A DNA stretch of 64,000 nucleotides from Ianthella basta (Eukaryota > Porifera > Demospongiae > Verongiida > Ianthellidae). Position 1 is the stretch's first letter. Every line of letters starts with the position of its first letter. This document shows, piece after piece, positions 30,786-43,776 of the stretch. The stretch lies in contig OZ025881.1 of assembly GCA_964019415.1 (NCBI GenBank), positions 6,962,024 through 7,026,023 on the forward strand, read 5' to 3'. Under the pieces are notes generated by a model. That model was not told where the DNA came from and did not search any database. It worked only from the letters and a program-made list of their open reading frames with translations. The position numbers and the translations under genes are program-made.

Positions 30786-33700
30786 ATGAAGGTACCATTG
30801 GTATTTGGGGCGATCTGGGTCGCTCTGTTGGTTGCACTGCAGGCCAGAGCAGTTACTGCCATCATTGCCGGGTGTCCCAGTGAGTTAAGGCAGCTAGTGA
30901 AGCGACAGCTTCAACACTGCATGTTTATACGCACCGCACTCCGCGGACTTCGCACACGAGGACGACGTAACGCTGTGTAGGTTTACTGCTGCGTATATAG
31001 GTTAATGAAAGAGAGAGAACATCGGAGCAAAGGAACGTAGCTATAGCTATCTAGCAGACGATAATTAGCTAAATCAGAAATACAGTTAACAGCCTGCATC
31101 TGATTCGTCTGTTACACGTTCCTCTCTCATAAGGATCGACGGCGTCAAATAATAGGTATTAACTCGATTGAGCTGGAATTGTATAGTCTGGTTGACTCTG
31201 ATGTATCTGTGCAGGTGAATGCCGCGGTAACTGGTCGAACTCAGGGTATGAGGCTTCCTGGTGCTTTCAAGGAGACGAAGTCCACTTCTGTGTGACGGCT
31301 ACAACAACTGGATGGATAGGGATTGGCTTCTCAGAGGATCAGAGCATGGTGAGCAGCTCTCCTGCAACATGCACGCACGCACATAGTGTATAGTTGTTCA
31401 ATGCATATTGCAAACACCCCTAATAATTTTTGTGTTTAATTACCTGTAGCCTCAGAGCGACATAGTCATGGGTGGAACAGATGCAGACGATGACACCTTC
31501 ATTTATGACATGTGAGCCTGAGACTCTGGCACTAGCGTGTGCTGTAGTTCAAGTTTACCTGTCATTCTACCTTCACAATGGAGTCCATTCATATGAATCT
31601 CTCTAATTATAAATGTTTGTTATATTGCATGTAAACTGCTGCATGTAGGTTTGCAGAAGCTCGGCAGCGTCCTCCTGTTGACATGGAACAGAATCTGGAG
31701 TGCACAGATGTTACACGTGAAGGTCCTCGTGTTACCATGTGCTTCAAGAGGAAGAAAGTTACAGGAGACGACCATGACCTTTCCTTGGATGTGTGTCGAT
31801 ACTTCCTCTATGCTTGGGGAGGAAGTATTGGTAACAATCCACCAGAAACACTTATGAGACACCAAGTGCGACATGCGCCCCGCATGCAAATATGTCCTCC
31901 CAGTCTGGAAACCTGTCCAGGCCCTCGTGAGTGGCACACATCGTGCAATCTACAGTGAAGGTAGTGTAAATTAGGTAGCTAATTAGAATCATGTAGTTAA
32001 TTTGTGCCATGCATGATTCATTTGGTATTTCCTTTGATGTGGTTAGACATACCAGCCACTTAGAGTCCATTATCAAATTTTGCTCACTGTTTTCAGACCC
32101 AAATGGCCAATGCTTGCTGCCAACAGTACATACGCATTACAACAGTACATCTGATTCACTTGCAAGCACTACAATAGATGAAGTTCTAAACGGACAGAAT
32201 GAGTATACATGTCGTATTATAGCAACCATACATGCAGAGTATACAGCAGGCTGTTGAGGTGGATGAGGAGAGGGCTCTAACACGAAAGCCCCTGGGCCCA
32301 TCCCTGATGGCCTGTATAGGCTGCCAAGCAAGGCATGCATATATATAATATAATATAATGTATGACTAGTTGGACTCCAGAGGCACTTGATATTACCCAC
32401 TGAGCTTAGCATTCACCCTCTAGACCTACATAGCTACATCAAACCATGCCATGGCCACATTGGGTATACCCTTCTTGTGTAGGCTAGCTGATCAGATGAG
32501 GAGTCCCCAGCAGTTGTGGGAGATTTAGCATGCACAATTAGTGACTATTATAAAGCCACAGCTAACAATAGTCTTCCCTGGTGATCTTTAATAATTTGGA
32601 TTGCACTGAGGACTGGTCACATGCAGTGTGCTTATTGACTATGGGACATTTTTGGGGTGGTGCTGTATGCAGCTGCTATCAGGTCTTTGCAGCTAATGTG
32701 ATCAACATGAGCTGACAGAAGCTGGAAGTCACATCTTGTATACCATCACTGCTAACACCTTCAGATCCATCCAGTTTCCCTTTGTCACTGCTAGTACAGT
32801 TCCATTATATGTTGGTGCACCTTTGTTCTTTCCCATGTCCTTGCAGAATGTCCAGCAGAAGGACAGGAGTACTTTGACGGTAGCTGTAAGTGTGTTCCCT
32901 GCACTGGTACATGTGAAGAGCCCAACCAAGTCTGCACCTTAGAGTGCCGCAGTGGATGTGGGTGTCCTGTTGGCACAGTGCTTGATGAACAGGCTAATGC
33001 TTGCATCAATGTGACTGAGTGCCCTATAGGTGAGTCATGTGACTGTCACATGACATGTGGACCATTCAGCAATAGAACTGATTGTAGGACAGTTGGTATG
33101 CACTTCCTCTTTGTAATCCTCAATTGCAGTGTGCCCAATCGAAGGACAGGAGTACTTTAACATCACTAAAGGGGAGTGTATTCCTTGTGCTGGTGTACGC
33201 ACTTGTAAAAACCTCAGCCCAGTCTGCCCCTTAGCGTGTGTTGGTGGATGTGGGTGTCCTACTGGTACAGTGCTTGATGAAGAGGCTAACGCTTGTGTTA
33301 ATGAGAGGGACTGCCCTAGAGGTGAGTCATGTGACTGTCACATGACCCTCACATGTCTGCATGCAGTCCCACACATAATGCAACATTTGCTGTATCAACA
33401 GATTGCAGGGAGGGGGATATGACCTACCGACATGGGGAATCATGGAACTGTTCAGATGGATGCAACAGCTGGTCAGTAGTCACTTTCACCTTTGCACTCA
33501 TTACTTGCCTTGCATTTCTCCTAATCCCTCTTGACTTGCTCTCTGCAGTTTTTGCAGTAATGGAACTGTTGGAACCACTCTATTGCTCTGTGGTAAGCAG
33601 CACATGTTACCTTCAGTAGTGACTGCTCATCCATACTCAACTCTCAACCCCCACAGACCCCTGTGTGGCAAGACCAGTCACTGGTCCTTGTAGGGCAGCA

Positions 33701-36700
33701 ATTCCGAGGTACTTCTACAACACTGAGAGTGGCAAGTGTGAGATGTTCACTTATGGAGGATGCAGAGGGAACCGGAATAACTTTGAGACAGTGACAGAGT
33801 GCACCAAGGAGTGTGGTAAGCAGTCTTGCATGGTCTTGGAACAGCATGTGACCATTGTGTGCTGATGTGTGGTATACAGCACTGCTGTCTGGTTGCATCC
33901 CCGCCTCTCTGTAGCTCTGAGGTTGAATGGAGTGTGTTCCCTGCCAGCTGAATCTGGTCCATGCCTGGGTTCCTTCCGGCGGTACTTCTACAACACCACT
34001 AGTATGGAGTGTGAAGAGTTCACCTATGGAGGGTGTTCAGGAAATGACAATAACTTTGCATCACAGGAAGACTGCCAAGAGTGCTGTGGTAAGTGTGTTC
34101 CATCTCTTGCCTCCCTGACCTGCAACCATGAGTGCAATGGTACCAGCACTGCTGTCCACGAGTTGTCTGTCTCTCTCCTTCAGGCTGTCCATACGAAGGA
34201 ATGAGGTACTACGATTGTGCTCCTTGCACTGGTACCTGTGAACAACCACAGGTGCCCTGTCGACGCGTATGCCGCCCTGGCTGTGCCTGTCCACCTGGTA
34301 CTGTGCTGCACGAGGGAAAGTGTGTCAATGTGAACGAGTGCAGTAAAGGTGAGTCACATGACTGTCACATGACTCACCTCTGTTGCAGAGTTGTTACATG
34401 TTACTCTCTGCACTGTGTTAGCTAACTGTACTGAAGGAGAAAGGCAGTACCAACATGGGGAAACATGGCTATGTTCAGACGGTTGCAACACCTGGTTAGT
34501 GTTCACCTTTTGTCAGTATCATCCTTCATTTCTCCTAATCATTTGTGACTTCCTCATATGCAGTTCATGCAGTGATGGAGTGGTTATATCCACCTTAAAG
34601 TTTTGTGGTAAGGAGCACATGCACCCGACCTTTATTTGTCAGGAAGACATGTACCTGAACTGCAGGAGTGACTGCTCATCCATACTCAATTAACACTCAC
34701 CCACCATAGACCCCTGTGTGGCAAGACCACTCACTGGTCCTTGTAGGGCAGCAATTCCGAGGTACTTCTACAACACTGAGAGTGGCAAGTGTGAGATGTT
34801 CACTTACGGAGGGTGCGGAGGGAACCAGAACAACTTTGAGACAGTGACAGAGTGCACCAAGGAGTGTGGTAAGCAGTCTTGCATGGTCTTGGAACAGCAT
34901 GTGACCATTGTGTGCTGATGTGTGGTATACAGTGTCAGTACTGCTGTCATCCTTTTGCTGTAGCTCTGAAGCTGAAGGGAGTGTGTTCACTGCCAGCTGA
35001 AACTGGTCCATGCAGAGCTGCCTTCCCACGCTACTTCTACAATGCCACTACCATGAAGTGTGAGCAGTTCATCTACGGAGGGTGTCTAGGCAATGAGAAC
35101 AACTTTCGCTCTGAGTACGCCTGCCAAGAATGTTGTGGTGAGTTTCATTTCACTTCTCATGGTGACCATTGCTGCTGTCCACTAGTTGTCAGTCCCTCCT
35201 CCTGCAGGCTGTCCATACAAAGGAATGAGGTACTATGAGATTGGGCAATGTGCTCCTTGCACTACCACCTGTGTGAATCCAGACGGGCCCTGTCCAGCAA
35301 TATGCCGCTCTGGCTGCGCCTGTCCTCCAGGCACTGTGCTGCATGAGGAGATGTGCATCTCCAAAGAGGAGTGTCCTCGTGAGTCACCTTCCAAAGAAGG
35401 CAAATAGACATGTCTGTTGTCAAGGGTCACGGGACATTTGGTTACCCAATTACTTTGTAATAATTATTTATCCTTGATTGCAGTGTGTCCAATCGAAGGA
35501 CAGGAGTACTTTAACATCACCGAAGGGGAGTGTATTCCTTGTGCTGGTGTACACACTTGTGAAAACCTCAGCCCAGTCTGCCCCTTAGCGTGTGTCGGTG
35601 GATGTGGGTGTCCTGCTGGTACAGTACTTGATGAAGAGGCTAACGCTTGTGTCAATGTGACTGACTGCCCTAAAAGTGAGCTATGTGACTGTCACATGAT
35701 CGTCATGCACGTCACCATCAGACAAGTGTGACATGACATTTGGACAAGTCAGCAGTATAGCTGTAAACTGTGGAATGAGGACTGGTTTGCACACGTATTC
35801 CAACCTCTCCTTCCAGAGTGTCCAGCAGAGGGACAGAAGTACTTTGATATCAGAGAAGGAGAGTGTGTTCCCTGCACTGGTACATGTAAGGAACCCAACC
35901 CAATTTGCACCTTAGAGTGTCGCAGTGGATGTGGGTGTCCTGTTGGCACAGTGCTTGATGAACAGGCTAATGCTTGCATCAATGTGACTGAGTGCCCTAT
36001 AGGTGAGTCATGTGACTGTCACATGACATGTGGACCATTCAGCAATAGAACTGATTGTAGGACAGTTGGTATGCACTTCCTCTTTGTAATCCTCAATTGC
36101 AGTGTGCCCAATCGAAGGACAGGAGTACTTTAACATCACTAAAGGGGAGTGTATTCCTTGTGCTGGTGTACGCACTTGTAAAAACCTCAGCCCAGTCTGC
36201 CCCTTAGCGTGTGTTGGTGGATGTGGGTGTCCTACTGGTACAGTGCTTGATGAAGAGGCTAACGCTTGTGTTAATGAGAGGGACTGCCCTAGAGGTGAGT
36301 CATGTGACTGTCACATGACCCTCACATGTCTGCATGCAGTCCCACACATAATGCAACATTTGCTGTATCAACAGATTGCAGGGAGGGGGATATGACCTAC
36401 CGACATGGGGAATCATGGAACTGTTCAGATGGATGCAACAGCTGGTCAGTAGTCACTTTCACCTTTGCACTCATTACTTGCCTTGCATTTCTCCTAATCC
36501 CTCTTGACTTGCTCTCTGCAGTTTTTGCAGTAATGGAACTGTTGGAACCACTCTATTGCTCTGTGGTAAGCAGCACATGTTACCTTCAGTAGTGACTGCT
36601 CATCCATACTCAACTCTCAACCCCCACAGACCCCTGTGTGGCAAGACCAGTCACTGGTCCTTGTAGGGCAGCAATTCCGAGGTACTTCTACAACACTGAG

Positions 36701-39486
36701 AGTGGCAAGTGTGAGATGTTCACTTATGGAGGATGCAGAGGGAACCGGAATAACTTTGAGACAGTGACAGAGTGCACCAAGGAGTGTGGTAAGCAGTCTT
36801 GCATGGTCTTGGAACAGCATGTGACCATTGTGTGCTGATGTGTGGTATACAGCACTGCTGTCTGGTTGCATCCCCGCCTCTCTGTAGCTCTGAGGTTGAA
36901 TGGAGTGTGTTCCCTGCCAGCTGAATCTGGTCCATGCCTGGGTTCCTTCCGGCGGTACTTCTACAACACCACTAGTATGGAGTGTGAAGAGTTCACCTAT
37001 GGAGGGTGTTCAGGAAATGACAATAACTTTGCATCACAGGAAGACTGCCAAGAGTGCTGTGGTAAGTGTGTTCCATCTCTTGCCTCCCTGACCTGCAACC
37101 ATGAGTGCAATGGTACCAGCACTGCTGTCCACGAGTTGTCTGTCTCTCTCCTTCAGGCTGTCCATACGAAGGAATGAGGTACTACGATTGTGCTCCTTGC
37201 ACTGGTACCTGTGAACAACCACAGGTGCCCTGTCGACGCGTATGCCGCCCTGGCTGTGCCTGTCCACCTGGTACTGTGCTGCACGAGGGAAAGTGTGTCA
37301 ATGTGAACGAGTGCAGTAAAGGTGAGTCACATGACTGTCACATGACTCACCTCTGTTGCAGAGTTGTTACATGTTACTCTCTGCACTGTGTTAGCTAACT
37401 GTACTGAAGGAGACAAGATGTACCAACATGGGGAAACATGGCAGTGCTCTGACGGTTGCAACACCTGGTTAGTGTTCACCTTTTGTCAGTATCATTCTTC
37501 ATTTCTCCTAATCATTTGTGACTTCCTATTATGCAGTTCATGCAGTGATGGAGTGGTTATATCCACCGAAATAGCTTGTGGTAAGCAGCACATATTACCT
37601 TCAGTAGTGACTGCTCATCGATCCCCAACTCTCACCCACCACAGACCCCTGTGTGGCAAGACCAGTCACTGGTCCTTGTAGGGCAGGAATTCCGAGGTAC
37701 TTCTACAACACTGAGAGTGGCAAGTGTGAGATGTTCACTTACGGAGGGTGTGGAGGGAACCAGAACAACTTTGAGACAGTGACAGAGTGCACCAAGGAGT
37801 GTGGTAAGCATGCAGTCTTGTATGGCTTTGGAACAGCATGTGACCATTGTGTGCTGATGTGTGGTATACAGTGTCAGTACTGCTGTTTTCCATTGCTGTA
37901 GCTCTGAAGCTGAAGGGAGTGTGTTCACTGCCAGCTGAAACTGGTCCATGCAGAGCTGCCTTCCCACGCTACTTCTACAATGCCACTACCATGAAGTGCG
38001 AGCAGTTCATCTACGGAGGGTGTCTAGGCAATGAGAACAACTTTCGCTCTGAGTACGCCTGCCAAGAATGTTGTGGTGAGTTTCATTTCACTTCTCATGG
38101 TGACCATCACTGCAGTCTACTAGTTGTCAGTCCCTCCTCCTGCAGGCTGTCCATACAAAGGAATGAGGTACTATGAGATTGGGCAATGTGCTCCTTGCAC
38201 TACCACCTGTGTGAATCCAGACGGGCCCTGCCCAGCAATATGCCGCTCTGGCTGCGCCTGTCCTCCTGGCACCGTGCTGCATGATGAGATGTGCATCCCC
38301 AAAGAAGATTGTCCTCGTGAGTCACCTACAAGGAAGGCAAACAGATGTGTCTGTCAGCAGGGTTTGCATGACTGTCACATGACTGTCACATTATTAGACA
38401 GAAATGTGACATGACATGTGGACCAGTCAGCAATAGAACTGATTGTACATGTAGGGCAGTTGGTATGCACTTCCTCTCTATAATCCTCAATTGTAGTGTG
38501 CCCTATCAAAGGACAGGAGTACTTTAACATCACCGAAGGGGAGTGTATTCCTTGTGCTGGTGTACACACTTGTGAAAACCTCAGCCCAGTCTGCCCCTTA
38601 GCGTGTGTCGGTGGATGTGGATGTCCTGCTGGTACAGTGCTTGATGAAGAGGCTAACGCTTGTGTCAATGTGACAGACTGCCCTAAAAGTGAGTCATGTG
38701 ACTGTCACATGATCGTCATGCACGTCACCATCAGACAAGTGTGACATGACATTTGGACAAGTCAGCAGTACAGCTGTAAACTGTGAAATGATGACTGGTT
38801 TGCACACGTATTCCAACCTCTCCTTCCAGAGTGTCCAGCAGAGGGACAGAAGTACTTTGATATCAGAGAAGGAGAGTGTGTTCCCTGCACTGGTACATGT
38901 AAGGAACCCAACCCAATTTGCACCTTAGAGTGCCGCAGTGGATGTGGGTGTCCTGCTGGTACAGTGCTTGATGAACAGGCTAATGCTTGTGTCAATGTGA
39001 CTGAGTGCCCTACTGGTGAGTCACATGACTATCACATGACAGGTACAGATGCATTCATCCTGGACCCTGTTCAATACTACAGCTGTGCCCTGCCCAGAAG
39101 AGTGCTCGCACACTTTCTGTCGAATGAATGGTCCCAATACAGAGTGCTCAGTGTAAGAGTCATGCTAGCATCTCTGTACTCCAGGCATACAGTGCACACA
39201 GCTGTATTGCACTGGCTGTGTAGACTGTGTTGAGTGGTGCTAACTATAATGATTGGCGGAGACAGCTTAAATAATTTTGCCATGCCTTCTTCCTCTCCCA
39301 GACCTGGATCCACTTCACCGGCGTGCACTGGAACGTGTCATGTGACCAAGTGTCGGGCCTGCTATTACTCCAAGAGAGTGCAGCCCTGTCCAACAGAGTG
39401 CCCATATTCTTGTGGAGAGGATCCCGAGAGCAGGTGTTTCAACCAGTGGGGCCGCTGTGTCAAGGATAACCTGACAAATGTTAGTG

Positions 39487-39549
<63 letters not shown>

Positions 39550-39678
39550 TGTGTGTGCGCATGTGTGCATATGTCTCTCTCTCTCTCTCTCTCTTTTTTC
39601 TCTTTGTCTCAGGTTCTCAAAAAGCGCAGACAGCAGAAAGCTAACAGATTCAAGTGTGTGGACCCATGTGAGTGCTGA
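30786..39678 (+). CDS. Gene C: secreted DOMON protein with TIL/VWC-like/Kunitz inhibitor array, 1569 aa, 34 exons
   Basis: Exons: 30786-30879, 31215-31348, 31450-31511, 31649-31926 (signal peptide and DOMON, to residue about 189); TIL 32847-33029, 33130-33321; VWC-like 33402-33471+33549-33592; Kunitz 33657-33815, 33915-34088; TIL 34184-34348; VWC 34422-34494+34564-34607; Kunitz 34710-34868, 34964-35137; TIL 35208-35378, 35484-35675, 35817-36002, 36103-36294; VWC 36375-36444+36522-36565; Kunitz 36630-36788, 36888-37061; TIL 37157-37321; VWC 37395-37467+37537-37580; Kunitz 37645-37803, 37902-38075; TIL 38146-38316, 38497-38688, 38830-39015; Cys-rich cap 39083-39150, 39193-39233, 39302-39479, 39613-39678. 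Sum 4710 nt, exactly 1570 codons. DOMON marks: [24 protein letters not shown]. Kunitz marks: [17 protein letters not shown], six Cys. All modules are phase 1-1; VWC modules are split by a phase-2 intron. No membrane segment: a secreted protease-inhibitor array, P1 mostly Arg (trypsin-like targets). Cap splice sites are least certain. Confidence 0.85.
32947..34439 (+). repeat. Cassette copy 1 (~1.49 kb), apparently identical to 35920-37412
   Basis: Contains end of TIL, TIL, VWC-like, Kunitz, Kunitz, TIL and the start of the next VWC exon, with all introns. Every stretch I compared is identical to the copy 2973 bp downstream; identity stops at GAAGGAGA in the VWC exon, where one copy reads AAGGCAG and the other CAAGATG. 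Confidence 0.8.
35920..37412 (+). repeat. Cassette copy 2 (~1.49 kb), offset 2973 bp
   Basis: Second copy of the cassette at 32947-34439. Sequence identity includes introns, so duplication or gene conversion was very recent, or the assembly duplicated one copy. Confidence 0.8.
39489..39600 (+). repeat. (GT)n then (CT)n microsatellite in last intron of gene C
   Basis: GT run followed by CT run, placed between the donor at 39480 and the acceptor before 39613. In gene D the same intron has only a CT-rich tract, so the GT expansion is specific to C. Confidence 0.93.
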
Positions 39679-40608
39679 GGTGTTCAGCAGCTGTTGTCAG
39701 ACCCATACCTGGATTGATACCGAGCATAACTTAGTTTGATACTTTAGATGTAGGCTTGAACCACTGTAACGTGAGCTGTGAACTGATAGAAGTGCACTAG
39801 GCTAACATACATACATACAAAAACATACTACTCACATAGTACCACATATGGACATACTTCCATATATTGGCATAATAGCTCTTTCTCTTGTCCAACTAGT
39901 ATTGCTACATGTTACAATTGAGCTGGGTAGCTCTTCGAATAGGAACAGGAAATTTGCCTGCTGGGCAATTACATATAAGAATTAATAACCTCTAACCCTA
40001 GCATTAAACAAAAATAATCAATTTGCATGACATGTATTGAAAGTGCTGCATGAGTTGGTAGATTTCATGACTCATACAAAAACACAACCTTAAGCAAGCT
40101 GTCTGGCATTCTACCAGTTATGTCACTAAATTTGCCATCAGGTAAGCAATGATTGATTGGTCAGTTTTGCCTTCTATTTTCACATGCGTGCATGAGATAC
40201 CCATCCTGCAACTAAACAATTAAGTCATGGCTATAACTGACAACCAAAGGTGATTGTGAATCCTATATTAGTATATAATAGCAGTGCATGAGCTCATGCA
40301 TGCAATAGGGAGGAAATCCCTTTGTTCTGTTGGGAGCAATCACCTTCTTCTGACTCATGCATGTCATCACTTGTGAATGTGTCTATAGTGTCCATGGCTC
40401 AATGGGTCAATCTGTAGTGATGCTCCCAGGCTCATTTGGGCGTATTCCATAGAGACAGATCTATAATTATTGGACTTGGGAATCTCACAGTCAAATCAAC
40501 ATTGCATGAGTTGTTTAGTGTACACATTTGTGCCACAGAGAACATCTGCACACAGCACAAGGCATATGGAATGCCTGCATGTGCGTATGCTCAGACAAGC
40601 ATTTGCAG

Positions 40609-40610
<2 letters not shown>

Positions 40611-40649
<39 letters not shown>
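40611..40649 (-). repeat. (CA)n microsatellite
   Basis: CA dinucleotide run of about 39 bp. The corresponding site upstream of gene C (around 28010) has only four CA units. Confidence 0.95.
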
Positions 40650-40651
<2 letters not shown>

Positions 40652-40772
40652 CACACATGCTCACATGCACAAATAGTGCTAACCACAAGTGTACACAGCA
40701 GCTGCACACACTGATGCATGCACCGCTGTGCTCAAAGGAACTGCAGTCATGCCCCATTTGTGCCTAAGTATG

Positions 40773-40867
40773 AAAACCTTGCCGACGTTTTGACCAGATG
40801 CTCTGGTCTTCTTCATCTTCGCCCTGAAGAAGACCAGAGCATCTGGTCGAAACGTCGGCAAGGTTTT
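40773..40867. mobile_element. Foldback element, 95 bp, GACGTTTNGACC family
   Basis: Inverted repeat AAAACCTTGCCGACGTTT ... AAACGTCGGCAAGGTTTT around CTTCATCTTCGCCCTGAAG. The plus strand contains CTGAAGA, then a 7-bp hairpin GACCAGA/TCTGGTC, then GAAAC, which resembles a hammerhead core. It is absent from the otherwise matching block upstream of gene C (near 28120), so it inserted after that duplication. Confidence 0.65.
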
Positions 40868-41194
40868 CAACCCTGTTGTGAAGCTGGTATTAGAGAACCA
40901 ACCCCTTTCTGATCCACAGTACGCAGTTCAATTGCATCTCGGTTTACATGCACAATCATACAGATGACTTGCCTGTTTTACCTTACATGGTCTTGTGTGC
41001 ACATAAAGGAATGCATGATTTGATTGTGCAAGTCAATTGGAAGGTCTTCCGCCTCTGCTACAAATTGCACAGTAGCCCTCACAAGTGCTGTACAGCTAGA
41101 AGTGAATCGGAAGTGGTGGAAGCGCCAGGCCACACGAAACTACACATTTAAAACGATGTTGACTACCTTCAGTATGTTTGGTGGCATATATACA

Positions 41195-41599
41195 TCTATA
41201 TATAATTATAATTCAGTTCGTTTATTTGTTTGTTTGTTTGTCTGTTCGTTCGCGATTCGGGCAAAAACTACTGCACAGAACGCCACCAAACTCTCCGGGA
41301 TTATAAAGTGGGGCTCCACGGGTTGAAATTGGCCGTCCTGCAGTTCTTGAAGAGATATCCTTCTATTTCCGGTTTTTCGTTCGCGGCTGACGGCCATTTT
41401 ATTAATTATCGCTCCCTTCATTTCCGGTTGTCGGACGGTTTGATTCGCTGTCGTTCAACGATCGACTTTAAACTCGGCCGTCGTTATAGCAGCTACCTTC
41501 CGTTGCTACCAGCTCACATACGTCAAAACTGGCTGGGGCAGACTCGCTGTTGTGCGACTCGCCATAGCAGAAGCCCGCCGAAGGCGGGCGCCCTGCTAG
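41195..41599 (+). mobile_element. Short non-autonomous Helitron, ~405 bp
   Basis: 5' end TCTATATATAATTATAA preceded by A. 3' end has a perfect 7-bp hairpin GCCCGCC-GAA-GGCGGGC (41573-41589), then GCCCTG, then CTAG (41596-41599), followed by T. TC...CTAG between host A and T is the Helitron signature. No Rep/helicase frame inside, so non-autonomous. Confidence 0.7.
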
Positions 41600-43776
41600 T
41601 ACTGTATAATTTATGGCTATATATTTGTACAGTTACTACCAGTATTCCCACTCACTTCCTATACACAGCACATACAATGACAGGATGGTGTGGTATAGAA
41701 ATGCGCACTTCCTATAGGTAGCTAGTCTATATGGCTTCCTGTAGGTTACATTGCCTTGAGCACTGTCTAGTTCTATGCAGCCATATACAGTCCTGTGATA
41801 TGGTGATATGTGTCATTGATCTAAAATATTATGCAAATGATTTCATGGATGCTTCCATTCAGTACATTGAAACATGACTTAGTAGCAACTGTACACTTCT
41901 AGTCATCCTTATCCTTAACTAGTGTATAAAAATTCCTTTAGAATTAAAGGAGATTTAGGAATGGCTAGCAGAAAAAAAACATAGAAACAAGCAACAGTAA
42001 CTCAACATCATGATGAACCAAATTGCCGTGAAGTGCTGCACAGTATCCTGTAGGTGCCTCCAAACCATCCACAGGTGGTACTGTACATATCACTGCTCAT
42101 GCTCTAACAGGTCAGCTCCTGAACCCTGTGCACATGATCAAAGAGAGAAGCATCAGCCAAAATCATAGGAGTACATATGAGTGCATGAATCTTGCAATCT
42201 AATCCAGTATATAGTACTGTAACAGTAACTGCATATGCATGTGCATGGTACTTATGTACATGCATGGACAATTTAGAGTTCAATGCATGATGAATGGAGA
42301 TTTTAAATTACAAGACTGAAGTGGATGAATAGCTAACATGCACGTTTAAACTTAGAATGCTACGTACTCACCTCAAACTTGCAGCCAACAATTTGGTAAC
42401 GACATGTTCTCCTGACCATTGCACAGTCTTCATTTACATGTGTCTTCATCTGTTGCATGAACATATATGCAGTACGAAAAGTTATGATGTATAATAGATC
42501 CCATTGGCATGTAAACAATGATTCTATGTAAATCTAAGAGAAGCATTCCCAATTGCTTTGCGCGTGATTCTATATAAGTCAAGTATATAGACCGGCAGAG
42601 TGCACGTGTGTGTGACGATAAATCCCATATATTGCGCGTAACATATATATTCAATGCATACAGCTGCATGCTACATGTTCAACCACATTATATGCAATAA
42701 TGTTATATACCTCTATACATAACAGAAGTGCTGTATACATGTAACACACTCAATGCAGGAACATCAAAGAGTAAAGATAACTCCATCTGATCATTATATA
42801 GCACAGACACAGTCAATAGTTCCTTGCATGTGTAAGGCTTCTTAGTTGTGTACACGAACAGCTTGCATGCTTAGTACTTGTGGATGCATGCATATAGCTT
42901 ATCTGAAACAAAAATAATGGTGTGACCTGTGGAATGAGCAAGGTTGATCACCTTTCAACAGTTGTTGTGCCCCAGGGTTATATATAGTTAGATATTTAAA
43001 TGCTGCATATATATATAATATACACACAATGCATTGTATACAGTCACAAAGATACACCAGTACCAAGGGAGTTGTCTGCATGCATGCATGATCATGCAGT
43101 TTCCTTGAAGTATGAAATGCTATAACAATTGGAGGTATATATGATGACATGCAAGGAGCAGACACTGCTATATGTCTGCACTTCATGTATAGCTAGGCCT
43201 GGATGTTACAGGTGAGCTCATTGACAAGTATACGTAATCTTTCTTTGAAACTTCCAACTTCAAAGATGCATTACATAACATGCTTGCTGCAGCTAGTTCA
43301 TACTAGTCTGGTGTGCTAAACCCAACTTCTCATTCATAATCATGCAAGGACTAGCGATAGCATGCCAGCCTAGTTCACTACACGAGTCTTCTATATTGAC
43401 CTGTATAATGGCGAAGTTAAAAGTCAAAGCTGAGGAAATCACTTAAATTGCAGTTAACAACTCCTCCAGCATAGACACAGAAGAGAAATAGCATTCAATC
43501 GTTACCCCTAATGCAGCTTTTAAAGAGACTCGATCAGATCATTTGCCATTATTGGCAGAAGAGCACATCTGAGATGCATCCTTGGCATATATTATACAGT
43601 CCTATCAAAGCTGCCCCTGACCATATGCATGTATAGCTAGCATATAATATTATACTTACAAGGTAAATTATTAGACACAATGTTTTTTTGCTGACAATGC
43701 GCTGTTTCTTTGCCAATTGAATAAATACATGGCCTCGCGCGCTCCGATACACAAAACTTTAAGGTTTCCCATGCAA

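Noticed and set aside
33644-33962. Minus-strand frames overlapping each Kunitz exon (repeated at every copy)
   Set aside because: They are antisense shadows of conserved Kunitz exons and recur only because those exons recur.
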